A stretch of DNA of 64,000 bases from positions 496,999 to 560,998 of the forward strand of contig NZ_LMUO01000011.1 in assembly GCF_009765905.1 (NCBI RefSeq), given 5' to 3'. Source of the stretch: Mucilaginibacter sp. L196. Its GTDB lineage: Bacteria; Bacteroidota; Bacteroidia; Sphingobacteriales; Sphingobacteriaceae. Of the stretch, positions 9,943 through 19,203 are shown piece by piece (the first letter of the stretch is position 1; each line of letters starts with the position of its first letter). The position numbers and the translations under genes are program-made. The notes beneath the pieces are model-generated. The model saw only the letters and a list, made by a program, of their open reading frames with translations, was not told the origin of the DNA and did not search any database.

Positions 9943-10497
9943 ATGGACGAAATAGAAGATTATTCAGAAAAAATTCATGAGCAAAGTGATGAGCATGCCC
10001 ATGAAATATTGCATCATAGCGAGAGCAAGGATAGATGGGTAATGTATGTAGCGTTATCTACAGCAGTTATAGCTGTGCTGGCTGCTATTACCGGCCTTTT
10101 GGCGGGTAACCATGCAGATGATGCCATGTTAACCCAAATACATGCGTCAGACCAATGGGCATTTTATCAGTCGAAAGGGATTAAAGCAGAGTTGCTTGCC
10201 TCTACCGATCATGTATTGGTTGTAATGGGCAAACAATCAGATACAGTTGACGCTAAAAAAATAGCAACATATAAGCATCAGCAACAGGACATTATGAAAA
10301 AGGCTACTGAGTATCAGAAAGAATCTGACACGCACGTTGAGCGGCATGATGTACTTGCACGAGGTGTAACACTATTTCAGGCTTCTATCGCCATTGGCGC
10401 AATATCCATTATAACCCGCCGGAAGCCGTTGTGGTTTGTGAGTCTTGGCTTTGCGGCAATAGGCTTGTTTTTCCTGATACAGGAGCTTTTTTTCTGA
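9943..10497 (+). CDS. DUF4337-like inner-membrane protein
   Basis: The 184-residue protein has a charged, His/Glu-rich N-terminus, a transmembrane helix at about 28-50, a soluble helical middle (about 60-135) and two closely spaced C-terminal membrane helices. This plan matches DUF4337 proteins, whose function is unknown. It is preceded by its own promoter-like box, and the next gene dbpA also has one, so it is probably monocistronic. Confidence 0.75.
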   Translation: MDEIEDYSEKIHEQSDEHAHEILHHSESKDRWVMYVALSTAVIAVLAAITGLLAGNHADDAMLTQIHASDQWAFYQSKGIKAELLASTDHVLVVMGKQSDTVDAKKIATYKHQQQDIMKKATEYQKESDTHVERHDVLARGVTLFQASIAIGAISIITRRKPLWFVSLGFAAIGLFFLIQELFF

Positions 10498-10536
10498 CAA
10501 TACGTACTATTTAACCCCTTAATGCATTAAGTTGAT

Positions 10537-10564
10537 TTTGCGGGGATTGTAATGGTTATCTTTG
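10537..10564 (+). promoter_or_regulatory. Promoter of dbpA (-33 TTTG, -7 TATCTTTG)
   Basis: TTTG at 10537-10540, a 16-bp spacer, and TATCTTTG at 10557-10564 form a good match to the Bacteroidota housekeeping promoter. The start codon is at 10584, so the leader would be very short. This is the best promoter match I see in the window. Confidence 0.5.
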
Positions 10565-10583
10565 CACTTTCTAAGCAAAGCAA

Positions 10584-11885
10584 ATGATAAAAAAAGTACT
10601 GGAGAATTTAAAAATAACCGCGTTAAACGAAATGCAAAATGCGGCGCTTAATGCCGATAAAAAAAGCGACATCATTTTGCTAGCGCCAACCGGTTCCGGT
10701 AAAACCCTTGCATTTTTATTACCCCTGCTGAGTGTATTAGATGCGAATGTGCCATTGGTACAGGCGTTGATATTAGTTCCCTCGCGTGAGCTTGCTTTAC
10801 AGATTGAACAGGTATTTAAAGCCATGGGGAATGGTTTTAAAGTGAACTGCTGTTATGGTGGCCACTCTACAAAAATAGAAAGTAACAACCTATCGCAACC
10901 ACCGGCCTTGTTAATTGGTACCCCTGGCCGTATAGCGCATCATTTGCGCCGCGAAACCTTCAGGACAGATAAAATAGAAACATTGATACTGGATGAGTTT
11001 GACAAAGCGCTTGAATTTGGTTTTCAGGAGGATATGTCGTACATCATCAGGCAACTTCCTTCCATAAAAAAACGAGTGCTGACATCTGCTACTCAAATGC
11101 AGGATATACCTTCATTTACCGGGGTGAAGCACCCTGTAGAATTGAACTTTTTGCGTAATAAATCAAATACACCTGATTTAAAATTGAAAGCTGTTATAGC
11201 TGATGGCGAGGATAAGTTAGATGTGCTTTTTTCATTGGTATGCAAAATCGGTAACGAGGCTACACTGATATTCTGTAATCATAGGGATGCTGTGGAACGG
11301 ATTAGCGAGCTGTTATGGCACCAGGGATTGGTACATGATATATTTCATGGCGGGATGGAGCAGGAGGATAGGGAACGCGCATTGCTAAAATTCAGGAATG
11401 GTAGTCACCGTTTGTTGATCACTACTGATTTGGCCTCACGAGGATTAGATATTCCAGAAATTGAGCATGTGATCCATTATCAGTTACCACATAATGAAGA
11501 GGCCTTCCTGCACCGCAATGGCAGAACAGCACGTATGCATGCCAAGGGAACATCTTACTTGATACTTACCCCTGATGAACTGCCATCGTACTTAAAAGCA
11601 GTTCCTGAAATTGAGGAGTTACCGGCACATAATACCTTACCGAGGCCAACGCCTTGGGAAACCTTATACATCGCCGCAGGCAAAAAGGATAAAGTTAATA
11701 AGGTGGATATTGTAGGTTTATTACTTAAGAAAGGTGAATTGGACAAAGAAGATCTGGGTTTGATTGAGGTTTTAGACCATACTTCATATGCCGCCGTAAA
11801 AAGTAATAAAATTGCAAAGGTTGTAAGTTTGATAAAAACTGAAAAAATCAAGAATAAAAAGGTTAAAATTGAAATCTCAAGATAA
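10584..11885 (+). CDS. dbpA: DbpA-like ATP-dependent RNA helicase
   Basis: A 433-residue DEAD-box helicase with motif I (APTGSGKT), Ia (PSRELAL), Ib (TPGR), II (DEFD, a variant of DEAD), III (SAT), and the second RecA domain with TTDLASRGLDIP and HRNGRTAR. The last 75 residues (LYIAAGKKDKVNKVDIVGLL...LDHTSYAAV) match the DbpA RNA-binding domain that targets hairpin 92 of 23S rRNA, so the likely role is large-subunit ribosome assembly. That domain separates it from RhlE and CshA-type helicases. The DUF1456 gene follows after 8 bp and is probably co-transcribed. Confidence 0.9.
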   Translation: MIKKVLENLKITALNEMQNAALNADKKSDIILLAPTGSGKTLAFLLPLLSVLDANVPLVQALILVPSRELALQIEQVFKAMGNGFKVNCCYGGHSTKIESNNLSQPPALLIGTPGRIAHHLRRETFRTDKIETLILDEFDKALEFGFQEDMSYIIRQLPSIKKRVLTSATQMQDIPSFTGVKHPVELNFLRNKSNTPDLKLKAVIADGEDKLDVLFSLVCKIGNEATLIFCNHRDAVERISELLWHQGLVHDIFHGGMEQEDRERALLKFRNGSHRLLITTDLASRGLDIPEIEHVIHYQLPHNEEAFLHRNGRTARMHAKGTSYLILTPDELPSYLKAVPEIEELPAHNTLPRPTPWETLYIAAGKKDKVNKVDIVGLLLKKGELDKEDLGLIEVLDHTSYAAVKSNKIAKVVSLIKTEKIKNKKVKIEISR

Positions 11886-11893
11886 TTACGAAT

Positions 11894-12118
11894 ATGAGCA
11901 ACAATGATATTATGAAAAAGCTTAGGGTTGCCCTAAAGTTTACCGATGATGACATTATTGAGGTGCTACAATTAGCAGATTTTAGAATAACTAAAACTGA
12001 ACTGGGAGCAATCTTCCGCAAGGAGGATCATCCGAATTTTAAGCCCTGCGGTGACCAGATACTACGTAATTTTTTAAATGGACTCATCATATACAAACGC
12101 GGGCCAAAAGCCAGTTAA
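11894..12118 (+). CDS. DUF1456 (YehS-like) protein, single domain
   Basis: A 74-residue protein with the DUF1456 pattern: MKKLRVALKFTDDDIIEVL, then a GAIFRKEDHPNFKPCGDQILRNFLNGL segment. E. coli YehS carries two such repeats; this has one, so it may act as a dimer or be a minimal form. It follows dbpA closely, as expected for an operon partner in RNA or translation metabolism, though no biochemical role is established. Its stop overlaps the 3' end of the convergent CAP gene by 4 bp. Confidence 0.85.
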   Translation: MSNNDIMKKLRVALKFTDDDIIEVLQLADFRITKTELGAIFRKEDHPNFKPCGDQILRNFLNGLIIYKRGPKAS

Positions 12119-12687
12119 TGGCCTGATCCGCCGCTTGTTTGTATTAGTTTAAGCTTGCCACTACGTAATTCGCTTTGTTGTTGCGGCGAAAATGATTCCC
12201 GGCCGCCAAAGTCCTGCACCCAATAGCTGTGGTTTTCGGCAACGCCAACTTCCTTAAATTTGGGGTTCAATAAATTTTTGCAATGGCCGGGGCTTTTAAT
12301 CCAGCCGTCCATTACTTGATTAATGTTGGTTTGGCCAAAGGCTATGTTTTCGCCTATCGCGAAGCTCTTAAATCCGTTAAAAATATATCCCGCGAAAACT
12401 ATACGGTCTTCCATACTGCGGCCATCCTTACTGGTATGGCTGAAATAGTTGTTGTTCGACATGTCCCAGGCATGGCCTGTAGCAGCTTTTTCCAAATTAT
12501 CATTCCAAACCATGGGTGGGGCAGGAGGCATATAGGTAGTCCCGCAAGTGCAACCCGTTGACCTAACATGGTTAATCTGTTTTAAAAATTCATGTTTAAA
12601 TTCTGGTGTGCCTGTTGCTTGGCTATATGCCCTAATGCCTGTTAAGCATAATACAGTAAACAAACAGCTTACAATTAATTTTTTCAT
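12115..12687 (-). CDS. Secreted CAP (SCP/PR1) domain protein
   Basis: The 190-residue protein has a signal peptide (MKKLIVSCLFTVLCLTG) and a bacterial CAP domain: HVRSTGCTCG, HAWDMSNNNYFSHTSKDGRS, GENIAFGQ and WIKSPGHCKNLLNPKFKEVGV. His residues lining the CAP cavity are kept. Such proteins are widespread and mostly uncharacterised; some are bound by metal or lipid. The gene converges on the DUF1456 gene with a 4-bp tail overlap. Confidence 0.9.
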   Translation of the reverse strand: MKKLIVSCLFTVLCLTGIRAYSQATGTPEFKHEFLKQINHVRSTGCTCGTTYMPPAPPMVWNDNLEKAATGHAWDMSNNNYFSHTSKDGRSMEDRIVFAGYIFNGFKSFAIGENIAFGQTNINQVMDGWIKSPGHCKNLLNPKFKEVGVAENHSYWVQDFGGRESFSPQQQSELRSGKLKLIQTSGGSGH

Positions 12688-12722
12688 ATCTGTTTTGTTC
12701 GACTATAGAAACCGGCAGTAGT

Positions 12723-13546
12723 TTAATTGTGATGCCTGCGTTTACGACGACGACGTCGTCTGTAGAAAAATATAGTAACGGTTATTAATACAATAACAAC
12801 TATTAAAACTATAACAAGGCTATTCTCCTGGATGAGTTGGTTTTGTAAAGCCGCTTGTTGCTTGTTAGATATACTTTTTTTTTGCGCTGAATAGAATCTG
12901 TAGCTATGGCTACTTTTGCATCCTGACTATGTAAGATACTATCGTTTATAGCGTCATGTCTTTTTAAAGCTATATCTGCTTTAGTGTACAGTTTCATGTT
13001 ATTATAAAGCGTAACATAACCCATTTGTACATCAGCTTCTGTTTTTGGGAAGTGATGTTTTGACGATAGGGTTAATGCCTCGTTTAAATCACGCATGGCA
13101 AGCTTGTAATCTTTGATGTCGGTTTTAATCAATGCTAGCTCAAGCAGAGATGAGATAATATTAGGGACATCATTTTTAGCGCGTGATAAGGTATTTGACT
13201 GCAAAATGAACCATTTGGCCTGGCTGAACTTCTTTTCTGACCTGTATACTTTAGCCAAGTTGTCAAAACTTAAACGTAATCCGGTGGTATCGTTATATCT
13301 TGAATAATAATGAATAGCCTGTAAAGTATAACCAATGGCATTTTCCTGATATATATATCTTTTCCTTTTACTCGATATTGTATCATAGTTAAGATAAGTG
13401 CCTGCAATTTGGGTATATAAAGGTGCTTTTAATGAGTCGCTGGTTACGGCAACTTGTTGCTTCAGGCTATCAGGATCAACCGGAGTTGCTGATAGTTTTG
13501 CGATGCCCAAAAGCATGAAAGCTGAAATTGTAAATAGTATCTTCAT
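12723..13546 (-). pseudogene. TPR-like membrane protein with out-of-frame C-terminal membrane tail (frameshift at A9)
   Basis: The zero-frame product is 245 residues (stop at 12809). It has a signal peptide (MKILFTISAFMLLG) and TPR-type helical repeats (about 40-205). After IQRKKK, encoded by nine consecutive A on the minus strand (12875-12883), the frame gives a 20-residue tail with no domain character. The -1 frame from the same A run instead reads on to 12723 and encodes a helix, one hydrophobic membrane span (VIVLIVVIVLITVTIFFY) and an Arg/Lys/His-rich stop-transfer tail. One extra A, or a -1 slip, would restore a sensible membrane-anchored protein. Sequencing error, phase variation and ribosomal or transcriptional slippage are all possible. 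It resembles the sensor half of Bacteroidota TPR kinases and regulators but has no kinase or HTH. Confidence 0.7.
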
Positions 13547-13756
13547 AAAAACTAGCCTTGAATATAATCACTATATTCAAATAGCATGCCTGTTTAATGC
13601 GTTATTAAACCAGCGGTATATAATGCCGCAATGATAGGTTAAATTGCTGTGAGCCAGAAGGAAATGTGGAAAACTATTTCAGTGTGAATAAACAGATGGA
13701 TAGGGATTAGAATGTAATAGTATACTAATTAGTACACTAAATACTACGCCCATTGA

Positions 13757-14737
13757 TTATCGAATAATGGCCTCGTATTTATCTATAAAGCGCCTTATAA
13801 AGCCAACATGTTTTACAAGCAAGTTAAAAAGGGTGATGCCAATGGTTGCGGTTAGTATGCCCGCAATAACATCCAATACATAATGATGGCTTGCATATAT
13901 TGCTGTAAACCATATGCCAAGCATTACAATTATAAAACAAACATTGGCCCATTTTAAACGGTTTTTTAAGCCATAGTAAACTACTATAACAGGATATGCA
14001 GAATGTAACGATGGCATAGCCGCGAATACATTAGATCCCTTTGAGTAGATGGATTTAAATAGATTGATATGGAAATAGGCATCGAACTTAGATAAGCCGC
14101 CGGTACTGCCAAGTGTTAGTGGGTGGAAAGTAAAACCATAGGTTTGTATATACCAGGGTGGTGCCGCAGGGTATAAATAGTATATTACAAAGCCCAGCAG
14201 GTTAACCAGCAAAAATGTGAATGCGAAATACAAGAATTGCCTTCTGTTTTTGAAAAATAAATATGCTGCAAAGGATAGGGGAACGGGTATCCAACATAAA
14301 TAAAACAGGCCGGTTACTACATTTAGAAATGTGGTTCCTTTAATTTTAAGGTACTCGTTAGGGGTAACTAGTTTACCATTTAGGTTGATACCGAAGATGT
14401 GCTTTTCAAAGTGATAAAGATCGGCAATGTGTACCGTATTGTAATTATAATTAGGGATGGCCTTCATATAATCAAAAATCACCCAGTAAAAAATGAATAT
14501 TAAAAAGCCTAAAATGAATTTACGTGTATTGGTGAATACAATAAATTTGCGTGTGCCCGGGAATATATTATTAACCTCTGGAAGATAGAACATGATATTG
14601 AATAAGAATACCAATGTTAGCTGATCAGATTTGTATCCAATCAAAAATGAAGATAGTAAAAGGTACGCAACTGATAGAAGCGAGACAATTACTACCGATT
14701 TGAAATTAATTTTTATGCTATTATCAATAGCCCCCAT
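13757..14737 (-). CDS. PAP2-superfamily / Aur1-like transferase, candidate inositol-phosphoceramide synthase
   Basis: A 326-residue polytopic membrane protein. It carries the lipid-phosphatase signature of the PAP2/Aur1 group: GSNVFAAMPSLHSAYP (catalytic His region) and ASHHYVLDVIAG. Fungal Aur1 and the Bacteroides inositol-sphingolipid synthase move phosphoinositol from phosphatidylinositol to ceramide. Here the gene follows a fatty-acid hydroxylase by 4 bp and lies in the same cluster as a CDP-alcohol transferase, inositol-phosphate synthase and ceramide genes, so that activity is the best guess. A simple lipid phosphatase is the alternative; no residue visible to me separates the two. Confidence 0.75.
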   Translation of the reverse strand: MGAIDNSIKINFKSVVIVSLLSVAYLLLSSFLIGYKSDQLTLVFLFNIMFYLPEVNNIFPGTRKFIVFTNTRKFILGFLIFIFYWVIFDYMKAIPNYNYNTVHIADLYHFEKHIFGINLNGKLVTPNEYLKIKGTTFLNVVTGLFYLCWIPVPLSFAAYLFFKNRRQFLYFAFTFLLVNLLGFVIYYLYPAAPPWYIQTYGFTFHPLTLGSTGGLSKFDAYFHINLFKSIYSKGSNVFAAMPSLHSAYPVIVVYYGLKNRLKWANVCFIIVMLGIWFTAIYASHHYVLDVIAGILTATIGITLFNLLVKHVGFIRRFIDKYEAIIR

Positions 14738-14741
14738 TACG

Positions 14742-15362
14742 CTATTTTTTTATAAAATCTGACCGGAATATTTTGTCCCATAGGGGAGAGCTAACACCAT
14801 AACCTTTACCGGGGTCTTGATAATGATGCAGCATATGGTGTTGTTTTATTTTTTTCCAGATTTTACCTTTAAAATTAAAATGATGTATGGCATAATGCGA
14901 TATATCATAAAAAAGGTAACCTAAGATAAATCCAGGGAAAAAGGCAAAAATGCAATTAAGGGGTAATATCGCTTTAAATAAAAAGTAGAATCCTGTTGCC
15001 AGGGGAATGCTTACAGATGGTGGTAATACCAGCCTTTTAGCGTCGCTCGGGTAATCGTGGTGTACGCCATGGAAAATAAAGTGCATGCGCATAGCCCATG
15101 GCTTATTAGGTGGCATATAATGGAATACAAAGCGGTGCATTATGTATTCAACCAAAGTCCAGATAAATAAACCAAGTAAAAAGAATTCGGCAAAAGTGAT
15201 GATGCCTAACGAAAGCTCAAAGCATTTGTAAATGCAAATGCCAATAACAGGTATAAATATAAATAAGGGCACTGTAAAATGAACCTTGGATAAGTTTTCC
15301 AATAGATCACTTTTAAACATCCTTACTGATTCCTCTGAATTGGAGATATAGTTTTTTTTCAT
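14742..15362 (-). CDS. Fatty-acid hydroxylase superfamily protein (FA2H/Scs7-like)
   Basis: The 206-residue integral membrane protein has the eight-or-more-histidine di-metal pattern of the superfamily: EYIMHRFVFH, HFIFHGVHHDYP, HYAIHHF and HHMLHHY. The spacing and the GVSSPLWDKIF ending are typical of sphingolipid fatty-acid 2-hydroxylases. 2-Hydroxy acyl chains are common in Sphingobacteriaceae sphingolipids, so it probably hydroxylates the N-acyl chain of ceramide. Cytochrome b5 fusion, present in yeast Scs7, is absent. It is 4 bp from the PAP2 gene, so the two are co-transcribed; 207 bp separate it from the upstream CDP-alcohol transferase gene. Confidence 0.88.
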   Translation of the reverse strand: MKKNYISNSEESVRMFKSDLLENLSKVHFTVPLFIFIPVIGICIYKCFELSLGIITFAEFFLLGLFIWTLVEYIMHRFVFHYMPPNKPWAMRMHFIFHGVHHDYPSDAKRLVLPPSVSIPLATGFYFLFKAILPLNCIFAFFPGFILGYLFYDISHYAIHHFNFKGKIWKKIKQHHMLHHYQDPGKGYGVSSPLWDKIFRSDFIKK

Positions 15363-15569
15363 GGTACATCAGGGTTTAAAATGTTTTAAATTTCTCTACC
15401 TGTTTATGAAATTATTAAAAATAAGTATTGTGTAGACTGAATTTAACCGGCTACAATTTTACTAAAGATTTTTTGAAGTATAAATGCTTCGTGTAATTAT
15501 TGCTAAGATATGATATTTTACAGCGATTGAGGTTCTCAACATGAAAATGATCATATCTAAGCAAGCATG

Positions 15570-16301
15570 TTAATCTTCTTTGTTGTTTTTTTCCATTTCT
15601 TCAATGGATTTTTTTGATCCCATCAACCTGTTGTATGCTGTAATGTTTGTTAATATCGCCATCATAGTTATTGGGATGGTAAATATCGACATGGTTTCAA
15701 AAACGTGAAATCTAATACCGGGTACATATAATTTATAGTCGCCGCCCATATATAATGATGCCACACCACATATAATAGCGAAAACACCTAATGTAACTAC
15801 ACGTTCAGGGCGTTGCATTAAGCCACCACTGCATTCAATTCCTAAGCCTTCAGCACGTGCGCGCACGTAGCTAACCATCATTGACCCCATTAGGGCTATA
15901 AAAGCGAATATAGAGCTCAGGAAGTAGTGATGTGCAACCAGATAATAACAAATACCCAGGAACATTATTTGTTCGCTATAACGGTCAAGTACTGAATCGT
16001 ACAAAGCACCAAAGGTCGACTTCATATTACCGAGCCTTGCAACCTGGCCATCCAGCATATCAAATAAGCCGGCAAACAATATTAAAGCGCCTGCCCAGCC
16101 AATGTAGGTAAGATCGCCACGGTTGCCTTTTTCTCCACCTATGATAAAAATAACCGCTACGCCAATATTCAACACAAAACCAATGGTTGTTACAGCATTA
16201 GGGGTAAGGCCAAGTTTTATTAATACCTTAACAAAAGGATCAATAACTTTGTAGATACCCAGTTGAAGATTTTTCCGTGCGGATGTTTGCTGTTCCATCA
16301 T
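15570..16301 (-). CDS. CDP-alcohol phosphatidyltransferase, candidate phosphatidylinositol-phosphate synthase
   Basis: A 243-residue membrane enzyme with the complete CDP-alcohol motif DGx2ARx8Gx3Dx3D (DGQVARLGNMKSTFGALYDSVLD). The family joins CDP-diacylglycerol to an alcohol phosphate or alcohol. In this cluster, with an inositol-3-phosphate synthase and a PgpA-like phosphatase, the likely reaction is CDP-DAG plus inositol phosphate giving phosphatidylinositol phosphate, as shown for the Bacteroides inositol-lipid locus. Phosphatidylglycerophosphate synthesis is the main alternative. The DUF5686 stop is 27 bp upstream, so the two may be co-transcribed. Confidence 0.85.
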   Translation of the reverse strand: MMEQQTSARKNLQLGIYKVIDPFVKVLIKLGLTPNAVTTIGFVLNIGVAVIFIIGGEKGNRGDLTYIGWAGALILFAGLFDMLDGQVARLGNMKSTFGALYDSVLDRYSEQIMFLGICYYLVAHHYFLSSIFAFIALMGSMMVSYVRARAEGLGIECSGGLMQRPERVVTLGVFAIICGVASLYMGGDYKLYVPGIRFHVFETMSIFTIPITMMAILTNITAYNRLMGSKKSIEEMEKNNKED

Positions 16302-16328
16302 TAATTATGCAATGTTAGCTTGTTTTAA

Positions 16329-18884
16329 TTAAAAATCAAATTGAACTAATACACGTATGCCGTATTTAGCAACATCAGGGTTATCCAAATAAGTGAATCG
16401 CCTAACAAAGTCTACACGTACAAACTTAAAAATATTTTCAATACCAACACTGGCCTCAATATATGGCGTACTTCCTAATGCGTAAGTAATTGGCCTGCCA
16501 TCAGGATATAGTGGGTATTGATATAAATTAGAGTGTAAAGCAGGATTATTTTGATCGCTTAAACCACCCCATATTCCCTTAAATGATGCAACCTCGCGCC
16601 ATTTTAATTTTTTTAATAATGGGATCTTGTTAAAGAAGAAACCCTGGAAATGCTGATCAATATTTATACTCTCATAATGATCACCAACAAACTCCAGGAA
16701 GTTCATTAAGTTATATGAGTATAGGTCATATGCATACGTTTGATTCGCCCGGAATATATTTAACAAAGGGTAAGGAACCTGGCCGAATATATGGGCTACT
16801 TCAACCCTTACGTCAGCAAATCCAAACTGTGAATTATAAAAGCGTTTGTCAATTTGTGCATGTACTTTTTGATAGGAATAACTGCTGTTAAACACATCCT
16901 TAAATCCTTGTGTATAATCAAGTTCGTATACCGGGAAAGCGTTAGGGATTGGTGTACGATATATTTTGCCCTGATAAAATTGCTCACCCGGTGCATAGCG
17001 GAATTGTAAATTAGCTTCAGAAGTAGTTAAATCCTGGATATTAGTAGTATTACCATTATCATTTGTTAAAAATGTTAGTGAACCGGCAGGTGTTTGTGTA
17101 CGGTTAGTGAAAGTTAAGTTATACGAGAAATGACTGTCAAATTCGTGTGTATAATTTAACCTGTAAAACTCGTTGTACAAATACTTATCGTTATTGCCAC
17201 GTTTGAATGATAACAAGAAGTTGTCTTCCTGTACGAATTGCAGATCTTCGCCCGGTATGGTTACATCCTTCTGATAACTTGCCCGGATATAATCTTGCGG
17301 GAATTTATAAATAGACTTATCGTTCAACGAGTAAGTTGCACTTAAGAAATACTTCCACTTTTCATCTTTAAAACCGTAAGCAGCGTAAGTTTCAAAATAA
17401 TACCTCGTGCTTAATTGCGGCGTGGTACGGCCTCCTAAACGCAGTCTGAAACCCTCAACCGGGTTAAAGCTGTAAAAAGTATTGGCGGGCCCAACCTCAA
17501 ACCATCCAAAGCCTTTGTAACCTGCTAGTAATAAGGTGGCTATATCGGTAAGGCGTTTAAACGACGGCATGTTTCTTAAGCTATCGGTGTTTTTATAAAC
17601 TTTTGATTCAGCAGTAGTTAAAGTATCCAAACGATTTTGACTCCAGTACTGATCACTCTGACTTGAAGAGTTCTCAAGCTCTGTAACCTCATTACCCGCA
17701 TAAGTACTATCGGGCTGGGGGGCATTTACTTTATAATCGCTAAATGTTATTGTTCGGGTTCCATACAAACCGCCATCCTTATTTTTATTGAAACCAAAAT
17801 CAGCAATCATGCTGTTTTTACTTAAGTGATAACGGCCGTCAGGGTTTTTTTCAAACGTGAGATCAACATTCAAATCCTTTACAAAATTCAAGTTGATGTT
17901 TTTATTAGCATATAGCCTGGCTTTTTGTACCGCGTAGTTGCCATCAAGGGTAATATATATTTTACCCATGAATAATAAATCGGTGGTATTGCGTGGGGTA
18001 AAACTTAATTCAACCACTTTTTTGCCATCAACAACTAACGTATCGGTAATAAAATATTTATAAAAAGTTGGCCCGCTGGCAGCAATAGGGCTAAGGAAGT
18101 TATTGGTCATTAAAAATATGCTGTTTTGATATATATCAATATCGGCATACATATGTTTAAAATATTGGCTAATACCGTTTGCATCCAAGGCTGCGCCAAA
18201 ATCTACTTTCTTTTGAGCTAATATATTTGTTTTTGTTTTAGACGGGTTTTTACGGTAATAAACCTGTGATAATTTTTCGTCGAGATAAACCGGTAATAAA
18301 GATTTACCGGGTACAGTTGTACTGTCGCGATTATCAATAATGAATTTATATTTTTGAAAGAATTTTTTATCCGAAAATGTAGTGGAAACGTTGGCAAATG
18401 AAAATGCCATTTTATCATATTCTTTGTACTGCACGTAATCATATGAAGTGGGGCGGTTCTGCGGCTTATGGTCAATAACCTCGCGGATCAGTTCAACAGC
18501 AGGGTTACCTTTATTACGATATTTTGGTTTTTTGCCAGCTTTTATCGTCACGGTATTAAGCTGCTGTGCTTGTGGAAACAGCCTGACATTTACAACCTGT
18601 GTTTGGCCTGCTACGATAGGTAAAGTAGCATCTTTATAGCCAACAAATGATATTTTTATATGGTCAAATGTTTGTGTGGTGCTTATGCTGAATTTTCCAT
18701 GGCTATCAGTGTTAGCACCTATAGAACTACCTGCAAATAAAACAGTTACATAGGATAACGGTTTTTTAGTACTTGCATCGTTTACCGTACCACTCACAAC
18801 AGTAGTTTGCGCCAACAAAGTGTTGGTAAGTAGTAGAGCAAATGCTAATAATGAAAATTTCTTTAGTAAATATTTATAATCCAT
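16329..18884 (-). CDS. DUF5686 outer-membrane protein with carboxypeptidase-like regulatory domain
   Basis: I choose the ATG at 18884 because it opens a normal signal peptide (MDYKYLLKKFSLLAFALLL...LLAQ); an ATG at 18953 would add 23 unlikely residues. The mature protein has an N-terminal carboxypeptidase-D-like beta-sandwich (VSGTVNDASTKKPLSYVTVLF) and a long DUF5686 region that is predicted to form a beta-barrel, ending in VLVQFDF with a terminal Phe. The function is unknown. It sits between GtrA and the CDP-alcohol transferase inside the lipid cluster, with its own promoter-like box upstream, which raises the possibility of a role in moving lipids to or anchoring them in the outer membrane. 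That is speculation from position. Confidence 0.85.
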   Translation of the reverse strand: MDYKYLLKKFSLLAFALLLTNTLLAQTTVVSGTVNDASTKKPLSYVTVLFAGSSIGANTDSHGKFSISTTQTFDHIKISFVGYKDATLPIVAGQTQVVNVRLFPQAQQLNTVTIKAGKKPKYRNKGNPAVELIREVIDHKPQNRPTSYDYVQYKEYDKMAFSFANVSTTFSDKKFFQKYKFIIDNRDSTTVPGKSLLPVYLDEKLSQVYYRKNPSKTKTNILAQKKVDFGAALDANGISQYFKHMYADIDIYQNSIFLMTNNFLSPIAASGPTFYKYFITDTLVVDGKKVVELSFTPRNTTDLLFMGKIYITLDGNYAVQKARLYANKNINLNFVKDLNVDLTFEKNPDGRYHLSKNSMIADFGFNKNKDGGLYGTRTITFSDYKVNAPQPDSTYAGNEVTELENSSSQSDQYWSQNRLDTLTTAESKVYKNTDSLRNMPSFKRLTDIATLLLAGYKGFGWFEVGPANTFYSFNPVEGFRLRLGGRTTPQLSTRYYFETYAAYGFKDEKWKYFLSATYSLNDKSIYKFPQDYIRASYQKDVTIPGEDLQFVQEDNFLLSFKRGNNDKYLYNEFYRLNYTHEFDSHFSYNLTFTNRTQTPAGSLTFLTNDNGNTTNIQDLTTSEANLQFRYAPGEQFYQGKIYRTPIPNAFPVYELDYTQGFKDVFNSSYSYQKVHAQIDKRFYNSQFGFADVRVEVAHIFGQVPYPLLNIFRANQTYAYDLYSYNLMNFLEFVGDHYESINIDQHFQGFFFNKIPLLKKLKWREVASFKGIWGGLSDQNNPALHSNLYQYPLYPDGRPITYALGSTPYIEASVGIENIFKFVRVDFVRRFTYLDNPDVAKYGIRVLVQFDF

Positions 18885-19203
18885 GTATTTTATGCAAGTG
18901 AACAAACCAGTTTTTGTTTTACAAATGGTATTATTAAGTGATATAGTTAACAATCCATTACAATAAGCGTTTTTTAATTTAATGCACTATTAAAGAGCAT
19001 GTTTGAGTTACGTTTTTACTTAACTCAAAGTTTTATATTATAGTATCAAATCAAATACTGATTGCTGTGCTGCAAAGTTAATTAATCGTTTGATTAATTT
19101 TATATGTGAAAAGCAATAAGTTGTCAGTTAATGTAGTTTAAAGGTAAAAAAATGTGGATCGCTATTTGTTGACCTATATTTTTTATTGTTATATGCTTGT
19201 AGA
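18885..19203. promoter_or_regulatory. Intergenic region with a -7 box for the DUF5686 gene
   Basis: This AT-rich gap divides the lipid cluster into two parts. The minus-strand box TAACTTTG (19073-19080) matches TAnnTTTG exactly, giving a leader of roughly 180 nt. There is no clear -33. The rest shows nothing I can name. Confidence 0.35.

Noticed and set aside
13718..13745. TAGTATACTA-type AT palindromes upstream of the TPR gene
   Set aside because: Very AT-rich sequence yields such pairs by chance; no second site or matching promoter element supports an operator.
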